The translations under genes were made by a program, and so were the position numbers. From assembly GCF_003318295.1 (NCBI RefSeq), contig NZ_QOCW01000003.1:62001-126000 (forward strand): a stretch of DNA of 64,000 nucleotides, given 5' to 3'. This document shows, in pieces, positions 11,725-20,386 of this stretch. Below the pieces are notes generated by a model that saw nothing but the letters and a program-made list of their open reading frames with translations, ran no database searches and was not told the origin of the DNA. The DNA comes from Bacillus taeanensis. Lineage in GTDB: Bacteria; Bacillota; Bacilli; Bacillales; UBA6769. The first letter of the stretch is position 1. Each line of letters begins with the position of its first letter.

Positions 11725-13386
11725 TTACTTGTCATCCATTGGAATAATTACGCCGCGCTCTTTGGCAACTTCTTTCGCTCGTTCATATCCTGCATCTGCA
11801 TGACGGATAATTCCCATTCCAGGATCTGTCGTTAGTACACGATCAAGGCGCTCTTTTGCTAGATCGGTACCGTCTGCAACAACAACCATTCCCGCGTGAA
11901 GAGAATACCCCATCCCAACACCGCCACCGTGATGAACAGAAACCCAACTTGCTCCTCCTGCGGTATTAATAAGCGCATTTAAAATCGCCCAGTCTCCTAC
12001 TGCGTCACTGCCGTCTTTCATTGCTTCTGTTTCACGATTTGGAGAAGCAACAGAGCCGCAGTCTAAATGATCACGTCCTATCACAATTGGTGCTTTTAGT
12101 TCACCGTTTTTCACAAGTTCATTAATCGCAAGCCCCATTTTTTTACGCTCACCGTAACCTAACCAGCAAATGCGAGACGGCAGTCCTTGAAAAGTCACTT
12201 GTTCCTGCGCCATGTCAATCCAGCGGCATAATGCTTCATTTTTTGGAAACAACTCTTTAATAAGCGCATCTGTACGGTAAATATCTGCCGGATCCCCTGA
12301 CAATGCTGCCCAGCGGAAAGGTCCTTTTCCTTCACAAAATAGCGGCCGAATATAGGCTGGAACAAACCCCGGAAAATCAAATGCGTTTTCTAATCCTTCA
12401 TCTTTTGCAACTTGACGAATGTTATTGCCATAATCAAACACAACAGCACCACGTTTTTGAAAGGCAAGCATTGCTTCGACATGCTTTTTCATGCTCAAAT
12501 TAGCGAGCTTCACATAACGATTCGGGTTTTCTTTACGAAGTTCAGCAGCTTCAGTAAGTGTCATTCCCTCTGGAACATAACCGTGAAGCGGGTCATGCGC
12601 TGACGTTTGATCAGTTACAATATCAATATGAATATCGCGTCTTAACAATTCATGATGGACTTCTGATGCATTCCCAACAAGGCCAATCGAAAGCGTTTCA
12701 CCCTTTTCTTTTGCCTCCAATGCCCAGTGAACTGCTTCCTCTAATGAATATGTCAGACGGTCGCAATACTTCGTCTCTATACGCTTTTCAATTCTTGATG
12801 CATCAACATCAACAGCTATGACAATCCCACCATTCATCGTTACCGCCAAAGGTTGAGCACCGCCCATGCCGCCAAGACCAGCTGTTAACGTAATTGTTCC
12901 TCTTAAACTGTTATGAAAATGCTTTTTCGCAAGTGCGGCAAATGTTTCATATGTTCCTTGTAAAATTCCTTGTGTTCCTATATAGATCCAGCTTCCTGCT
13001 GTCATTTGCCCATACATCATTAATCCTTTTTTCTCAAGCTCATGGAATTTTTCCCATGTTGCCCATTTTGGAACAAGCACAGAATTTGATAACAATACTC
13101 TCGGCGCATGACGGTGACTTTTAAAGCGACCAACAGGTTTTCCTGACTGAATAAGAAGTGTTTCATCATCTTCAAGCATACGCAGTTGGGTGATAATTGC
13201 ATCAAATGCTTCCCAGTTTCTCGCCGCCTTTCCAATACCTCCATATACAACTAAATCTTCTGGCTTTTCGGCAACTTCCGGATCTAAATTGTTATAAAGC
13301 ATTCTTAATACCGCTTCCTGTTCCCAACCTTTACACTCAAGTTCTAACCCTTTTTTAGCGCGAATCGTTCGTTTTGTTTCTTTCAT
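11725..13386 (-). CDS. hutU: Urocanate hydratase
   Basis: NAD+-dependent enzyme that hydrates urocanate to imidazolonepropionate. The 553-residue length is standard. The NAD-binding stretch [14 protein letters not shown] and the catalytic region [20 protein letters not shown] (about 435-455) are intact. It lies between hutH and hutI on the same strand. Confidence 0.97.
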   Translation of the reverse strand: MKETKRTIRAKKGLELECKGWEQEAVLRMLYNNLDPEVAEKPEDLVVYGGIGKAARNWEAFDAIITQLRMLEDDETLLIQSGKPVGRFKSHRHAPRVLLSNSVLVPKWATWEKFHELEKKGLMMYGQMTAGSWIYIGTQGILQGTYETFAALAKKHFHNSLRGTITLTAGLGGMGGAQPLAVTMNGGIVIAVDVDASRIEKRIETKYCDRLTYSLEEAVHWALEAKEKGETLSIGLVGNASEVHHELLRRDIHIDIVTDQTSAHDPLHGYVPEGMTLTEAAELRKENPNRYVKLANLSMKKHVEAMLAFQKRGAVVFDYGNNIRQVAKDEGLENAFDFPGFVPAYIRPLFCEGKGPFRWAALSGDPADIYRTDALIKELFPKNEALCRWIDMAQEQVTFQGLPSRICWLGYGERKKMGLAINELVKNGELKAPIVIGRDHLDCGSVASPNRETEAMKDGSDAVGDWAILNALINTAGGASWVSVHHGGGVGMGYSLHAGMVVVADGTDLAKERLDRVLTTDPGMGIIRHADAGYERAKEVAKERGVIIPMDDK

Positions 13387-13406
13387 TTTTTACTCCTCCT
13401 TTAGCT

Positions 13407-14921
13407 TTATAATGTTGGATGTGTTTGATCCGTTATCATTACTTCATTTTCTTTTAACCACTTATTCATTGCTTCAATATCTTTTGAAAAAACACGGTCC
13501 TCTTTAATAAACGCCACAATTTTACGGCCTTCCTCGAGCATTTTTTTTGTTAAAGAAGCCATGTTTTCTTTCCCTCTTATTTCGGCTGCCTGCATCGCAC
13601 AAATCGCTTCAATTGCAAGGACAAGTCTTACGTTTCGAATTATTTGGTACGCATGCCGTGCCCCGATTGTTCCCATACTAACGTGATCCTCTTGATTAGC
13701 TGATGACGGGATCGAATCTACACTCGCTGGATGAGCAAGTGTTTTATTTTCAGAGACGAGTGAAGCAGCGCAATACTGCATAATCATTGCTCCTGACTGA
13801 AGCCCTGGCTCTGCGCTTAAAAACGGCGGCAAGTCATTTAACTGTGGATTAACAAGCCGTTCAATACGGCGCTCTGAAATATTAGCAAGCTCAGCCACTG
13901 CAATTTTCAAGAAATCCATTGCAAGTGCAATCGGCTGACCATGAAAATTTCCGCCTGAAATCACTTTTTTACCGTTTTCAAAAATAAGCGGGTTATCAGT
14001 TGCTGCATTCATTTCAATTTCAAGCTTTTCTTTCACATAGTTAAGGGCCTGCCATGATGCCCCGTGCACTTGTGGAATGCATCTTAATGAATAGGCATCT
14101 TGAACACGCAGTTCACCCTGTTTTGTCATCAGCTTACTTCCTTTTACGTACTCTCTAACACGCCTTGCCACCTCAACTTGTTCTTTATAGCCGCGGGCAA
14201 GGTGAACATCTTCATCAAATGCATCAATAATACCGCGTAAACCTTCGAGCGTAATAGAGGCAATAATTTCTGCCTGATATGCGATCTTTTCGGCTTCCAG
14301 ATAAGCAACAGCCCCCATTGCAGTCATCGCTTGCGTTCCATTAATAAGCGCTAAACCCTCTTTTGCCGTTAATGTCACCGGAAAGATCCCCTCTTTTGTA
14401 AGAGCTTGTAACGACGGCATACGCTCTCCTTTGTAAAACACTTCCCCTTCTCCGATTAAAACAAGTGCAAGATGTGATAATGGTGCTAAATCGCCGCTTG
14501 CACCTAGTGAGCCTTGCTGAGGAATAACAGGATGAATCCCCGCATTTGCAAGCTTTAATAAGTTTTCAATAAGAAGCGGTCTTACTCCTGAAAAACCTTT
14601 TAACAGTGCGTTTGCACGAAGGACAATCATCGCTCTTGAAACAATTTCAGGAAACGGTTCGCCCACCCCGCAGGCATGGGAATGAATTAAATGAAGCTGG
14701 AGTGCTTCTACATCATCTTTATTAATAAGCACATCACTAAATTTGCCAAAGCCTGTTGTAATTCCGTAAACAACTTCTCCCTTTTGAACAATTTGCTCCA
14801 CCGCTTTTCGACTTGCTGCTGCTTTTTGCATACTCCCAAGTGAAGCTTTAACATGCTCTTTATCGTATAAAATTCGCTTAAGTTCCATTAATGTCAATGT
14901 TTCCCCTGTTAATGTCACCAT
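13407..14921 (-). CDS. hutH: Histidine ammonia-lyase
   Basis: Deaminates L-histidine to urocanate, the first step of the pathway. The Ala-Ser-Gly triad that cyclises to the MIO cofactor is A141-S142-G143 in [14 protein letters not shown]. Its 504 residues match the family. It begins 218 bp after hutP, separated from it by the HutP-responsive terminator. Confidence 0.97.
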   Translation of the reverse strand: MVTLTGETLTLMELKRILYDKEHVKASLGSMQKAAASRKAVEQIVQKGEVVYGITTGFGKFSDVLINKDDVEALQLHLIHSHACGVGEPFPEIVSRAMIVLRANALLKGFSGVRPLLIENLLKLANAGIHPVIPQQGSLGASGDLAPLSHLALVLIGEGEVFYKGERMPSLQALTKEGIFPVTLTAKEGLALINGTQAMTAMGAVAYLEAEKIAYQAEIIASITLEGLRGIIDAFDEDVHLARGYKEQVEVARRVREYVKGSKLMTKQGELRVQDAYSLRCIPQVHGASWQALNYVKEKLEIEMNAATDNPLIFENGKKVISGGNFHGQPIALAMDFLKIAVAELANISERRIERLVNPQLNDLPPFLSAEPGLQSGAMIMQYCAASLVSENKTLAHPASVDSIPSSANQEDHVSMGTIGARHAYQIIRNVRLVLAIEAICAMQAAEIRGKENMASLTKKMLEEGRKIVAFIKEDRVFSKDIEAMNKWLKENEVMITDQTHPTL

Positions 14922-15050
14922 CTTTAAACACCTTCCTTTTTTACCTTATTTATAAAATGTAGAAGATTCATAGATGTCTAGTTTTAATGCCTAATTTTCA
15001 GATTTTCAGAAAAAAATAATCATTTTTGCTTTTCCCAACTAAAGCGACAA

Positions 15051-15120
15051 ATAAAAAAGGGGCTGCACCTAGAAATCATAACGATTTCAAGATACAGCCC
15101 CCTTCTAACTAACTACTAAA
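15051..15120 (-). promoter_or_regulatory. HutP-responsive terminator/antiterminator between hutP and hutH
   Basis: On the minus strand a run of four UAG triplets (15103-15119, three of them at 4-nt spacing) is followed by a G/C-rich hairpin (15059-15102, GGGGGCUG pairing with CAGCCCC) and a U-rich tail. HutP bound to histidine and Mg2+ binds NAG triplets and prevents formation of this type of terminator in B. subtilis. Position and elements match, so hutHUIG expression should need histidine. Confidence 0.82.
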
Positions 15121-15139
15121 CTATGGGCCTAGTTTTTAT

Positions 15140-15571
15140 TTAAATGTGATTAATTCCTAAACCTATTGCTTCATGCTCAGAGCCGCGTACCGGAGCACCA
15201 ATTGTGCCATATAATGAAACAGCAAGCCATTCGCCTTCCTCCTCATTTTCATAAGGATTGCCGCGAAGTACTGCAAATTTCAAACCTACTGTTCGCTGTA
15301 CACTTCCTAACTGTACCTGCCCTCTCGTTACACCATGAAGCGCTTCCATAATAGCATGATACAATGCATGAGATTCCCTGTAAACGCCACCATTAATAAT
15401 CCCGTGACGTTTTGCCGCTGTTTCAATTGCAGCCACCACTTTATTTGATTCCATCGATCCGACCTTTCCGACACAGCTTTTCCAGTTAAGCTCACGGAGT
15501 ACATCTTCTTCACTTTCTAACACGAGAAGAATAGCATGCCGGCCAATACGACGTTCTGTACACAATGACAT
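15140..15571 (-). CDS. hutP: Hut operon RNA-binding antiterminator
   Basis: Histidine-activated RNA-binding protein that lets polymerase pass the terminator upstream of hutH. The core [18 protein letters not shown] and [21 protein letters not shown] matches B. subtilis HutP closely. I place the start at the ATG 15571 ([11 protein letters not shown], 143 residues). It aligns with the known start, has AAAAGAG upstream, and leaves room for a leader. The more upstream ATG at 15613 would lie only a few bases after the predicted transcription start and have no ribosome site. Confidence 0.93.
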   Translation of the reverse strand: MSLCTERRIGRHAILLVLESEEDVLRELNWKSCVGKVGSMESNKVVAAIETAAKRHGIINGGVYRESHALYHAIMEALHGVTRGQVQLGSVQRTVGLKFAVLRGNPYENEEEGEWLAVSLYGTIGAPVRGSEHEAIGLGINHI

Positions 15572-15627
15572 ACCTGCACGCTCTTTTCTAATAACTATAA
15601 TTTCTAACTTCACTAGTAACTACCAAT

Positions 15628-15656
15628 ATTGTAAGCGCTTAAAAAATAATTGTCAA
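15628..15656 (-). promoter_or_regulatory. Sigma-A promoter of the hut operon with overlapping cre
   Basis: TTGACA (15651-15656), a 17-bp spacer and TACAAT (15628-15633) on the minus strand form a near-consensus promoter. The sequence TGTAAGCGCTTAAA at 15630-15643 matches the cre consensus at 13 of 14 positions and covers the -10 and spacer, so CcpA should block this promoter directly. Confidence 0.85.
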
Positions 15657-15689
15657 TATTTTTATAAAAATTAAATGATCTATTATCAC

Positions 15690-15744
15690 CGTAAAAAAAT
15701 AGCGAACTGTCCCTTTTTCTTTAGACAGCTCACTATTTTTTACG
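15690..15744 (-). terminator. Terminator after the small membrane protein gene
   Basis: About 21-bp stem beginning CGTAAAAAAATAGCGAACTG with a U-rich tail, 60 bp downstream of the minus-strand gene ending at 15805. Confidence 0.8.
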
Positions 15745-15804
15745 ATGATTTTTATGACTGTTCTGATTGAAGTTCAAAAAAACACTCCTTTGCAGCTCGT
15801 CTGT

Positions 15805-16086
15805 TTAGCTTAAGCGATGTTGTGCTTTCATATGCGCAAAGCGAATGTAGCGTTGGGCGATTTTGATTTCTTTGTTTACAACTTCTGTTAAATTATAAGA
15901 ATCAACGATCGCATAAACAGCAATGATAAAAAAGAGAGAGGCCCAACCGCCAACAATAGAAGTTAATAATGGAATAAAAAGTGCAATACCAATTAATATA
16001 GATCCTTTTGTTGTACGACCTAAATAAAAATGACCTAATCCAGGCAATAAAAATGATAATATAAAGGCAAGCCAAGCTTTTTTCAC
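15805..16086 (-). CDS. Small membrane protein, TM2-like family
   Basis: 93 residues with two or three hydrophobic helices. The N-terminal FILSFLLPGLGHFYLGRTTK is the proline/glycine turn typical of TM2/DUF-type membrane proteins with no assigned function. A shorter similar motif (IALPGFGQFLNGNLIKG) occurs in the next gene, so the two look like divergent paralogues. AGGAGG-type ribosome site precedes the ATG. Confidence 0.7.
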   Translation of the reverse strand: MKKAWLAFILSFLLPGLGHFYLGRTTKGSILIGIALFIPLLTSIVGGWASLFFIIAVYAIVDSYNLTEVVNKEIKIAQRYIRFAHMKAQHRLS

Positions 16087-16390
16087 GTCCCTATCCTCCT
16101 TTCTTCATTAAATAACGAAAGATAACCTTTACATTTTATGGTGATTCCACAATTTTAAATTATAACAGACATTTCGACAAATGACACTATAATTTTTGAG
16201 CTCTTTTACGAAGAAAACAACATTTCTACTCTTATATCTTTCGTCTTTAGGCGACCATTTCCGTCCTTATTTTTTAATATCCTTTTTACATAATAAGATA
16301 AAGAATCTGAAAAGAAAACCATAAAAAGTGATCATAAGGTTATGAAAAAAACAACTACAAAAACGCCCTTAAACGTTTTTTATTTACCAA
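16087..16390. other. Gene-free AT-rich interval
   Basis: No coding signal. A weak hairpin around 16357-16381 (AAAAACG paired with CGTTTTT) may terminate the upstream minus-strand gene. Confidence 0.5.
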
Positions 16391-16876
16391 TTAGGTTTTT
16401 GTATAAGCTTTATGAACAAGCCATTTCCGAATCCATCCTCCAATTATAAATCCGATAATCATCGCTGTAATAGGAATAAATGTCGGCGCTAAAAAACGAT
16501 AAAATACAGAGTAATCCGAAAATATCACGCCAATAGTTGAGAAATAAGCAGCCGTCACAAATGGAATACTAATAAAAGAAGGAGAATTCTGCTCTGCTAA
16601 TTTTAATGCATCCATATAAGCATCAAACATTGCGAATATGTAAAGACAAGGATAGAACAGCGCCCACTGATAATTAGTTACTGCCACTGCTTCTTCAAAC
16701 TGCCCTTGAAAGCTGTGCTTAATATTTAAGTTAAGATTTGAATTTACATTAACTAAAAACTCTAAAAAGACAAAAGTAAGTCCTTTTATAAGATTCCCAT
16801 TTAAAAACTGTCCAAAGCCTGGAAGTGCAATGCTCCATAATAATATTTCAACCGGATAATATTCTCTCTTTTTCAT
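16391..16876 (-). CDS. Predicted membrane protein related to TM2-like proteins
   Basis: 161 residues from the ATG at 16876 (MKKREYYPVEILLW), chosen because AAAGAGGG lies five bases upstream; a 17-residue longer form lacks a ribosome site. The segment IALPGFGQFLNGNLIKG matches the turn motif of the neighbouring 93-residue protein. Three or four membrane helices follow, ending in a basic tail (RKWLVHKAYTKT). Function unknown. Confidence 0.65.
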   Translation of the reverse strand: MKKREYYPVEILLWSIALPGFGQFLNGNLIKGLTFVFLEFLVNVNSNLNLNIKHSFQGQFEEAVAVTNYQWALFYPCLYIFAMFDAYMDALKLAEQNSPSFISIPFVTAAYFSTIGVIFSDYSVFYRFLAPTFIPITAMIIGFIIGGWIRKWLVHKAYTKT

Positions 16877-17196
16877 AAAAACCCTCTTTATACATTTTTT
16901 TACATATACCTTTATATTTATTAACATTTAAAAAAATATAATTCAGGAAAATAATGGAGATAACAAAAAAAGACCCACTGCATCTTATTGAGCAATGAGT
17001 TATTTTAAGCACTGACGCCTTCTTTTTCTTCACATCACACCGACATCATTAGATTAATATTAATTGTTCTTTCCTCAAACTTATTTAATAACAGAAATTA
17101 GAAAAGAGATAATTTTTACTATTAAATACTGAAAAGATTTTCTTTTATTTTGTCAGATGGTAAATAAAAAGTGAGATTAAATTTTAATAAAAACGA
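16877..17196. other. Gene-free interval
   Basis: AT-rich sequence without a supported gene. It holds the leader of the membrane protein on the minus strand and possible weak hairpins near 16965-17030; nothing else is recognisable. Confidence 0.5.
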
Positions 17197-18054
17197 TTAT
17201 CCGGCAGCTTTTTCAGCTGTTTTCTTTAGGAAGCTTTTTACTTCAGCTGCAAGTTGAGGGTATTTATTGAAAAGAATGGAATAGTGATTGGAACCGTGAA
17301 TTTCAGTAAAACGGCTGTTAGGAAGCTTAGCTGCGAGGACTGTTCCTTGTTCTTTGTTTACCATAAATGTTTGTCCATCAAGGAAACAGTTTGGTGCAGC
17401 TGCAATTAATGTTGGAACATGAATGCGGTTATAAAATTCATCAATCGATATCATGCTTAAGGCCTTAATTTCTTCAAAAACAGCATAACTGCTTACTTTT
17501 GAACAAACTGTTCCATTTGGGTGATGATCAATATCCGTATAAAAAAATTGTTCACAATAATCGTTCCAATTACTATAAAACGGGTTTTTCTTCATTTCAG
17601 CAATATAAGTTTTATAATCAGGAAAAACGGTTCCTAACCGTTCTATAGATGGGCGAATTTTTTCAATAATACGAGGGTCTGTGTCGACGCCGCCGTCAAC
17701 GAGTATTAATTGTGAAAGATAATTAGGATAATTGGCTGCAAAACATGCACCAACCGCGGCTCCAAGGGAGTGGCCAACAACAATTGCTTTTTTTACTTTA
17801 TAAAAGTTAAGAATAGCTAGAACATCTTCCGCATGCTGGTAAATATGATAACCTTCATTTGGTTTTTGACTGTCTCCTCTTCCGCGTAAATCAAAAGCCA
17901 AGACATGATAGTCGCTTATCATTTGATGAGCAAAAGCATCCCAACAGCGGCTGTTTGCAGTTAAACCGTGAATACAAATAATCGTTTCTCCTACACCGCC
18001 ATAGTCCACCACATGTAAATCAATGCCGTTAACATGCATCTTTAAATCTTTCAC
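17197..18054 (-). CDS. Alpha/beta hydrolase
   Basis: 285-residue cytoplasmic alpha/beta-hydrolase fold protein. The nucleophile is S96 in VVGHSLGAA, the oxyanion-side motif is ICIHGLTANSRCW (27-39) and the catalytic histidine is probably H257 in HGSNHYSI. Such enzymes include esterases and C-C bond hydrolases, and the sequence does not decide between them. The start is GTG at 18054 with GGGGAGG seven bases upstream. It lies downstream of the predicted Fur-box small RNA, so some iron-dependent read-through is possible. Confidence 0.8.
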   Translation of the reverse strand: MKDLKMHVNGIDLHVVDYGGVGETIICIHGLTANSRCWDAFAHQMISDYHVLAFDLRGRGDSQKPNEGYHIYQHAEDVLAILNFYKVKKAIVVGHSLGAAVGACFAANYPNYLSQLILVDGGVDTDPRIIEKIRPSIERLGTVFPDYKTYIAEMKKNPFYSNWNDYCEQFFYTDIDHHPNGTVCSKVSSYAVFEEIKALSMISIDEFYNRIHVPTLIAAAPNCFLDGQTFMVNKEQGTVLAAKLPNSRFTEIHGSNHYSILFNKYPQLAAEVKSFLKKTAEKAAG

Positions 18055-18136
18055 TTTAAAACCTCCCCTTCATATTCATATTTTTTATACTATTCTTTAT
18101 TTTAACATAATTAACCAAAAACAGACTAGTTATATG

Positions 18137-18254
18137 CAAAAAGAAAGCACTGCAAGTTTGCAGTACTTTAATAAAGTCAGAGGAGAGATATTCTTCTCTC
18201 ATAAATAAATCGTTTAGTAAGTAGTCAATTTAAGGAGGGGTGATATCAGCTACA
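18137..18254 (-). ncRNA. Predicted Fur-controlled small RNA with anti-Shine-Dalgarno loop (FsrA/RyhB-like role)
   Basis: A complete small transcription unit can be read on the minus strand. The promoter is TTGACA (18284-18289), 17-bp spacer, TATCAT (18261-18266), with a Fur box over the -10. Transcription would begin near 18254. The RNA has an unpaired C-rich stretch ACCCCUCCUU (18231-18241) complementary to ribosome-binding sites, a hairpin around 18182-18200, and a strong terminator stem (18144-18169) followed by a U-rich tail. Its length is about 118 nt and I find no start codon with a ribosome site. B. subtilis FsrA has the same design (Fur-repressed, C-rich, represses iron-using proteins). 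Homology to FsrA is not shown here, only analogy. Confidence 0.65.
18144..18169 (-). terminator. Terminator of the predicted small RNA
   Basis: AAAGTACTGCAA with its complement forms an almost perfect 12-bp stem. The minus-strand 3' side continues CUUUCUUUUU. Confidence 0.75.
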
Positions 18255-18256
18255 AT

Positions 18257-18289
18257 AATAATGATAATCATTATCAGTATTGTTGTCAA
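18257..18289 (-). promoter_or_regulatory. Fur box overlapping a sigma-A promoter
   Basis: AATAATGATAATCATTATC (18257-18275) matches the 19-bp Fur consensus at 18 of 19 positions. It overlaps the TATCAT -10 and most of the spacer of a TTGACA-17-TATCAT promoter directed to the minus strand. No protein start lies close downstream. Confidence 0.8.
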
Positions 18290-18328
18290 TAAAAAATTTA
18301 AAATTTTTAAAAATGTTTAAAGTTATGG

Positions 18329-18520
18329 ATGAATCTCCCCTACTTACCTACGGTTGAAGTAGGGGTTTCTAATGTTTCTCAATGGCTCTTAAACGTTCTA
18401 AGTGCCATCAAGCTTAACACTAGTGGAGGTGACACAGCGGCGTGCTGAAAACGCCCACCCCCTCTATACCGTCTGTCATGATTACCATGCATTCGGTACT
18501 TCTTTTAGATGATTTTTGAT
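18329..18520 (-). ncRNA. Predicted omega RNA (reRNA) of the tnpB element
   Basis: The segment downstream of tnpB to the right end shares a long conserved block with 52190-52296: ATAGAGG, TGGGCGT, CGCC, GTGTCA, CTCCACTA, GTTAAGC and TAGAAACCCC in the same order. TnpB nucleases use RNA from this 3' region as guide scaffold, with the guide taken from the host sequence next to the right end, here minus-strand bases below 18329 (beginning CCATAACTTT). The 5' end is not defined and probably lies within tnpB. Confidence 0.6.
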
Positions 18521-19962
18521 TGCGGATGCCATACATGGATGGTTTCTTTATGAAAAATCGCTTCTTCTTTTAAACGTAAAAACGCTTTTTTCAAAATGTT
18601 CGCTGCTCCGTTTACATCGGCATTGATAATGAAGCCTGCTTTTGAACGATACAATCCTCTTTTGATCCGTTTTCCGGAAAACGTCTTCTTTGACTCGCAT
18701 TCCCCATAAGTTGGAATCTCATCTCCATCCAAGAAGCTCGCTTTGGACGTATACGATTCTTCGGTTACGATCACCTTGATTCCCTGTTCCTTCGCTTTGT
18801 ATTGAATCATACGAATGAACAAGCTGTGCGGAATACTTACAAACGATTGATTGTTACATTTCCCGATGGTTGAGGACTGCTTCCAATCGTTGTTTTTGCC
18901 GATGATGATTGTATCAATGTTCTCTTCTTGGGCATGTTTTATAACGGAAAAGCTGACTTTATGGAAAAGATCCTTTAGTTTTTGATGTCTGATTTGATGA
19001 AGTTTTTCCAACCGTTTTGATGTAAAAGGCCCTTCGTTTGGCTGCTTTCCCCGTCTTAAAATGCCAAGATAATGAGCTTTCATTTTATTATAATATTGAT
19101 TAATGGATTTGACATGCCTGCCCTTGACTAATACAGGTCCACTTCCCGTATTCGTCACTATGGTCGCAAGGTTATCAATTCCTAGATCAATCGCCATTAA
19201 ACGGTTGATTTCTTGACATTCTTCCTTTTTCAGCGGAACATCCATCACTAATTCAACGACATATTGTCCGTATTTAGGAATAACCCGAACTTGTTTCAGC
19301 TTTCCTTCCCCAGCCCCTAATTTTCCAATATTTAAGCGTTCCTTTGTTTTAGGAAACTTTAAAAACTTCTTTTCTTTGATGACACAATCTTGATTCGTAA
19401 ACAGCACTTCTTTTTCACTCGCCCGGCTGTACTTAGGAATTCTCGGTCTTCCTTTGTATTTAGCCGGGTTTTTCTTATACTCTTTTAAACTCGAAAAGAA
19501 GGACTTCCAGTTCTGAAAAACGGTTTTCATAATCGATTGACTTGTTTGTGTAGGAAGGGAGCGATAATCGTGTTGAGCGGTCACTTTAAATAAACAATCT
19601 AAGAAGTTGTAATCCACATAAGGATGTGCTTTCGAAGGGGCTTCAAATACATGACAGGTGAATGATTTTTGTTGTTCTTTCGGTTTTGTTTTTTCTTTTT
19701 CGATCTTTTTTAAGTAAAAAGATTTTTGCACGCCATTCATGTTATCAAGATTTTTCTCAATGATTGCTAGGACTTCTTTTTGCAGCGGTTGAAGTTCTTT
19801 TTCCTGGGTCAAACCTGTATACACTTGTCGGATGTAAAAATTCGTGGTGTTGGTCATGTTTTTCGCGTTCTGGGCCATTTCTTTAAAATAAGGATACATC
19901 CGATGTCCTTTTTTAATCCAGATTTGATGCGTTTTATAATGTGTTTCTTTTCCTTTTTCCAT
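18505..19962 (-). CDS. tnpB: TnpB RNA-guided nuclease of an IS605-type element
   Basis: 485-residue TnpB. RuvC-type acidic residues are D259 (MAIDLGIDN), E401 (VTEESYTSKAS) and D449 (INADVNGAANIL). The usual CxxC zinc-finger pairs before the last Asp are missing and replaced by SKKTFSGKRIKRGLYRSK, as in one common TnpB subgroup. The N-terminus (about 1-120) is longer than in minimal TnpB proteins. The frame looks intact, so the nuclease may be active. The ATG follows AAAGGGGGTG. Confidence 0.9.
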   Translation of the reverse strand: MEKGKETHYKTHQIWIKKGHRMYPYFKEMAQNAKNMTNTTNFYIRQVYTGLTQEKELQPLQKEVLAIIEKNLDNMNGVQKSFYLKKIEKEKTKPKEQQKSFTCHVFEAPSKAHPYVDYNFLDCLFKVTAQHDYRSLPTQTSQSIMKTVFQNWKSFFSSLKEYKKNPAKYKGRPRIPKYSRASEKEVLFTNQDCVIKEKKFLKFPKTKERLNIGKLGAGEGKLKQVRVIPKYGQYVVELVMDVPLKKEECQEINRLMAIDLGIDNLATIVTNTGSGPVLVKGRHVKSINQYYNKMKAHYLGILRRGKQPNEGPFTSKRLEKLHQIRHQKLKDLFHKVSFSVIKHAQEENIDTIIIGKNNDWKQSSTIGKCNNQSFVSIPHSLFIRMIQYKAKEQGIKVIVTEESYTSKASFLDGDEIPTYGECESKKTFSGKRIKRGLYRSKAGFIINADVNGAANILKKAFLRLKEEAIFHKETIHVWHPQSKII

Positions 19963-20386
19963 GATTTCACCCCCTTTAAGATCATTATACCAAACATATG
20001 TTCTTAAACAAAGATTCAGGAAGATTTTTCTAAAAAATAAGGAATAAGACCTATGAAGACTTGTCCATTCACCCCCTCCTTATCGTTTTCACGCTTGAAG
20101 AAGGGTACTCTGGACACCCTTGATAGATACGCTTTTCTTCTCCCTCTATCTTTCATATAAAAAAACAGCGAACACCTTAAGGCGTTCGCTGTTTTTTTAT
20201 TTAGTGTAACATGCTTTGCATGCCGCTTGCTTTTTAATCAAATTTCTAATGTATGAAAAATGAAATCTTAACAAGCCTTTTTGTGTAGGTGTGTAAGGTG
20301 ATGTGTTGTTATTATCTTATCAACATCCATGCAGCTTGCACACAAATGTGTAAGGTTTTATTACATAGTTTTTTAATAACGATCTG
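19963..20386. other. tnpB upstream region, element left end and kinase 3' flank
   Basis: No gene. Holds the tnpB leader, the left-end hairpin (20101-20121), a strong terminator (20161-20196) and about 190 bp of AT-rich sequence after the kinase gene in which I see nothing. Confidence 0.6.
20161..20196 (-). terminator. Rho-independent terminator
   Basis: AAAAACAGCGAAC and GTTCGCTGTTTTT form a 13-bp or longer stem. It lies about 190 bp downstream of the kinase gene on the minus strand and just outside the tnpB element. Confidence 0.75.

Larger units (their letters stand above)
18329..20130 (-). mobile_element. IS200/IS605-type (IS1341-like) element carrying only tnpB
   Basis: About 1.8 kb with a tnpB gene and no tnpA. 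The right end (low coordinates) has the subterminal hairpin CCCCTACTT/AAGTAGGGG (18337-18365) and ends near the TTCAT whose complement begins at 18329. The left end (near 20101-20130) has a hairpin (20101-20121) and a block shared with the second, tnpB-less element at 51.85 kb. Boundaries are approximate because this family makes no target duplication. Transposition would need TnpA in trans. Confidence 0.75.

Noticed and set aside
12195-13250. Several 60-90 codon open frames on both strands inside hutU
   Set aside because: Shadows of a long, well-conserved gene.
18230-18262. AAGGAGGGGTGAT on the plus strand as a ribosome site
   Set aside because: No plus-strand gene follows; the same bases read on the minus strand are the C-rich loop of the predicted small RNA.
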